Assembly (NCBI GenBank): GCA_022578965.1
Contig: MU400511.1
Location: 496,001-560,000, forward strand
DNA from: Xylaria sp. FL1777
Taxonomy: Eukaryota > Ascomycota > Sordariomycetes > Xylariales > Xylariaceae
DNA length: 64,000 nucleotides
Reading direction: 5' to 3'
How positions within the stretch are numbered: the first letter of the stretch is position 1; the number at the start of each line of letters is the position of its first letter. Both the position numbers and the translations under genes were made by a program. Positions 62,991 to 64,000 of this stretch are shown here, in pieces. A model generated the notes under the pieces. The model was not told the DNA's origin. It was given only the letters and a program-made list of their open reading frames with translations, and searched no databases.

Positions 62991-64000
62991 TTTAGCGCTA
63001 AATAAATAAACTACTTTTGCTTCTTTTAGCGCTGCTATTATAGCTTTTGCTTTGCTTAAGTTTAGCTAAAGTTGCTTTGTTTTAGCTACTTAATAAATAA
63101 CTTTGTTTTTAGCCCTTAGTTAGCTAAATAGCTAGTAGCTAACTAAGTAGAATTGCAAGCTTTTTAGGAATTAGCTTAGCAGTATTTTTGGGTTAACTAC
63201 AAAGCGTAATAGCAATATTAAAGTTACGGATTAATTAGTAAAGATTTTCTAACGATAATTCCTATAACTGCTAATAAGAATAAATATCTTGTTTATTAAA
63301 AGACTTTTTATTAGCTAGCTTAGCATAAACGTTATAATAGCACAAAATCTTAAGCTTAATAACAACTAAACAGTTATTAGTATAATGCTTAATATTTATT
63401 AGAAAAGGGTTTTTAGCGCTTAGCATTAATTTGCAAGCAATGTAGTATTATAAATTAATAAGATTTAGCTTTTTTAATAATATAACTATTTAAAGCTTTC
63501 TTAAATATTATAAAAAAGGTTTTAAGTATTTGCGTTAAGTTAAAACCTCATTTTAAGCACAAGCTTATTTAAAATCATGCTTTTAATTAGCTATTATTTG
63601 TTATATAGCTTTAATAAAACTATACAAATGATTTATGCTATTTAAAAGATAGCTTTTAACATTATTATTGCTTGCTTTTATGCTAAATATAACTTTAATA
63701 CTAAAGTTGCAATATTTCTAAATATAGCAACATGCTTATTAAAACCTAAAAGGCATATAAGTTTTATAAATATACTATAAAACAGGGCGCTAGTTGTTAA
63801 ACTTTTTGCAAAGCCTAGTTTATGCCTTTTTATGCGCAGCTTTTGTTTTTGCAAACATTACTTTTTTCTACATTATAAAAACGCCTTAGTAATTATAAGG
63901 AATTTCTTTTTTATTAATAAAAGTAGCTTGTATTAGCTGCTTATTAAAAAAGCTTAATTTTATGTATAGTTAGTAAGCAAAAATAGCATTTTTATTTTTG
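62990..64000 (-). pseudogene. Mutator-like (MULE) transposase, C-terminal part, runs off the window
   Basis: Read on the minus strand from the window edge. At about 63690-63610 SIKASNNNVKSYLL matches the 'x-x-E-S-x-N-x-x-x-K-x-x-L' run after the catalytic core of fungal MULE transposases, with Glu changed to Lys. Then come pieces resembling the 'I..M...Q......' helix region. At 63360-63301 IKLKILCYYNVYAKLANKKS matches the SWIM-type zinc finger end 'G-x-P-C-x-H', with His changed to Tyr. After that comes a low-complexity tail (about 63240-62990). The DDE Asp residues would be to the right, outside the window. Stops at former Gln/Trp codons make it inactive. It would cut and move the element DNA. 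Confidence 0.6.

Noticed and set aside
1..64000. Organelle or apicomplexan genome because of extreme A+T
   Set aside because: Paired LTR retrotransposons with target duplications and transition-only divergence are a fungal RIP pattern; no rRNA, tRNA or respiratory genes are seen.
1..64000. CRISPR arrays, tRNA or rRNA genes
   Set aside because: No regularly spaced short repeats and no cloverleaf-like or conserved rRNA stretch noticed on either strand.

Overview
This window is a deeply AT-rich block of nested, inactivated transposable elements. I see no intact host gene, rRNA, tRNA or CRISPR array. The base pattern looks like repeat-induced point mutation (RIP) in a filamentous ascomycete. Copies of the same element differ almost only by C/T and G/A changes, TpA is everywhere, Trp/Gln codons have become stops, and catalytic Asp/Glu have become Asn/Lys. 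The organism call is inference: RIP plus Ty3/gypsy and Mutator-like relics point to an AT-rich, transposon-filled compartment such as a centromere, subtelomere or AT isochore. The species cannot be told from here.

Layout. (1) 1-9485 is a minus-strand copy (called G0) of a roughly 15-kb Ty3/gypsy element, cut by the window start; its 5' LTR is 9181-9485. (2) 9490-12263 is the 3' part of a different plus-strand Ty3/gypsy element (G4), with RNase H, integrase, chromodomain and 3' LTR; G0 appears to sit inside it. (3) 12264-14911 is AT-rich sequence I cannot assign. (4) 14916-52778 is a three-level nest. G1 (plus strand, LTRs 14916-15219 and 52475-52778) is split at 25483/48397 by G2 (minus strand, same family, LTRs 25484-25787 and 48089-48392). 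G2 is split at 26790/34736 by G3 (minus strand, 7945 bp, a different Ty3/gypsy family, LTRs 26791-27005 and 34521-34735). Removing insertions gives G1 about 14,950 bp and G2 about 14,959 bp, and each LTR in the nest pairs exactly in length. (5) 52783-64000 is old RIP-degraded sequence with one solo LTR of the G4 family (56036-56242, 5-bp target duplication), a 127-codon open frame of unknown meaning, a possible Mutator-like N-terminal relic (about 59.8 kb), and a minus-strand Mutator-like transposase C-terminus running off the right edge (about 63.0-64.0 kb).

Nothing here works together as a pathway. The value is in the order of insertion (G4 and flanks, then G1/G0, then G2, then G3) and in the RIP record. 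The least expected component is the G0/G1/G2 family: about 15 kb with only 304-bp LTRs, roughly 5 kb of sequence before reverse transcriptase and more than 5 kb after integrase, part of which keeps a shared reading frame in two copies.
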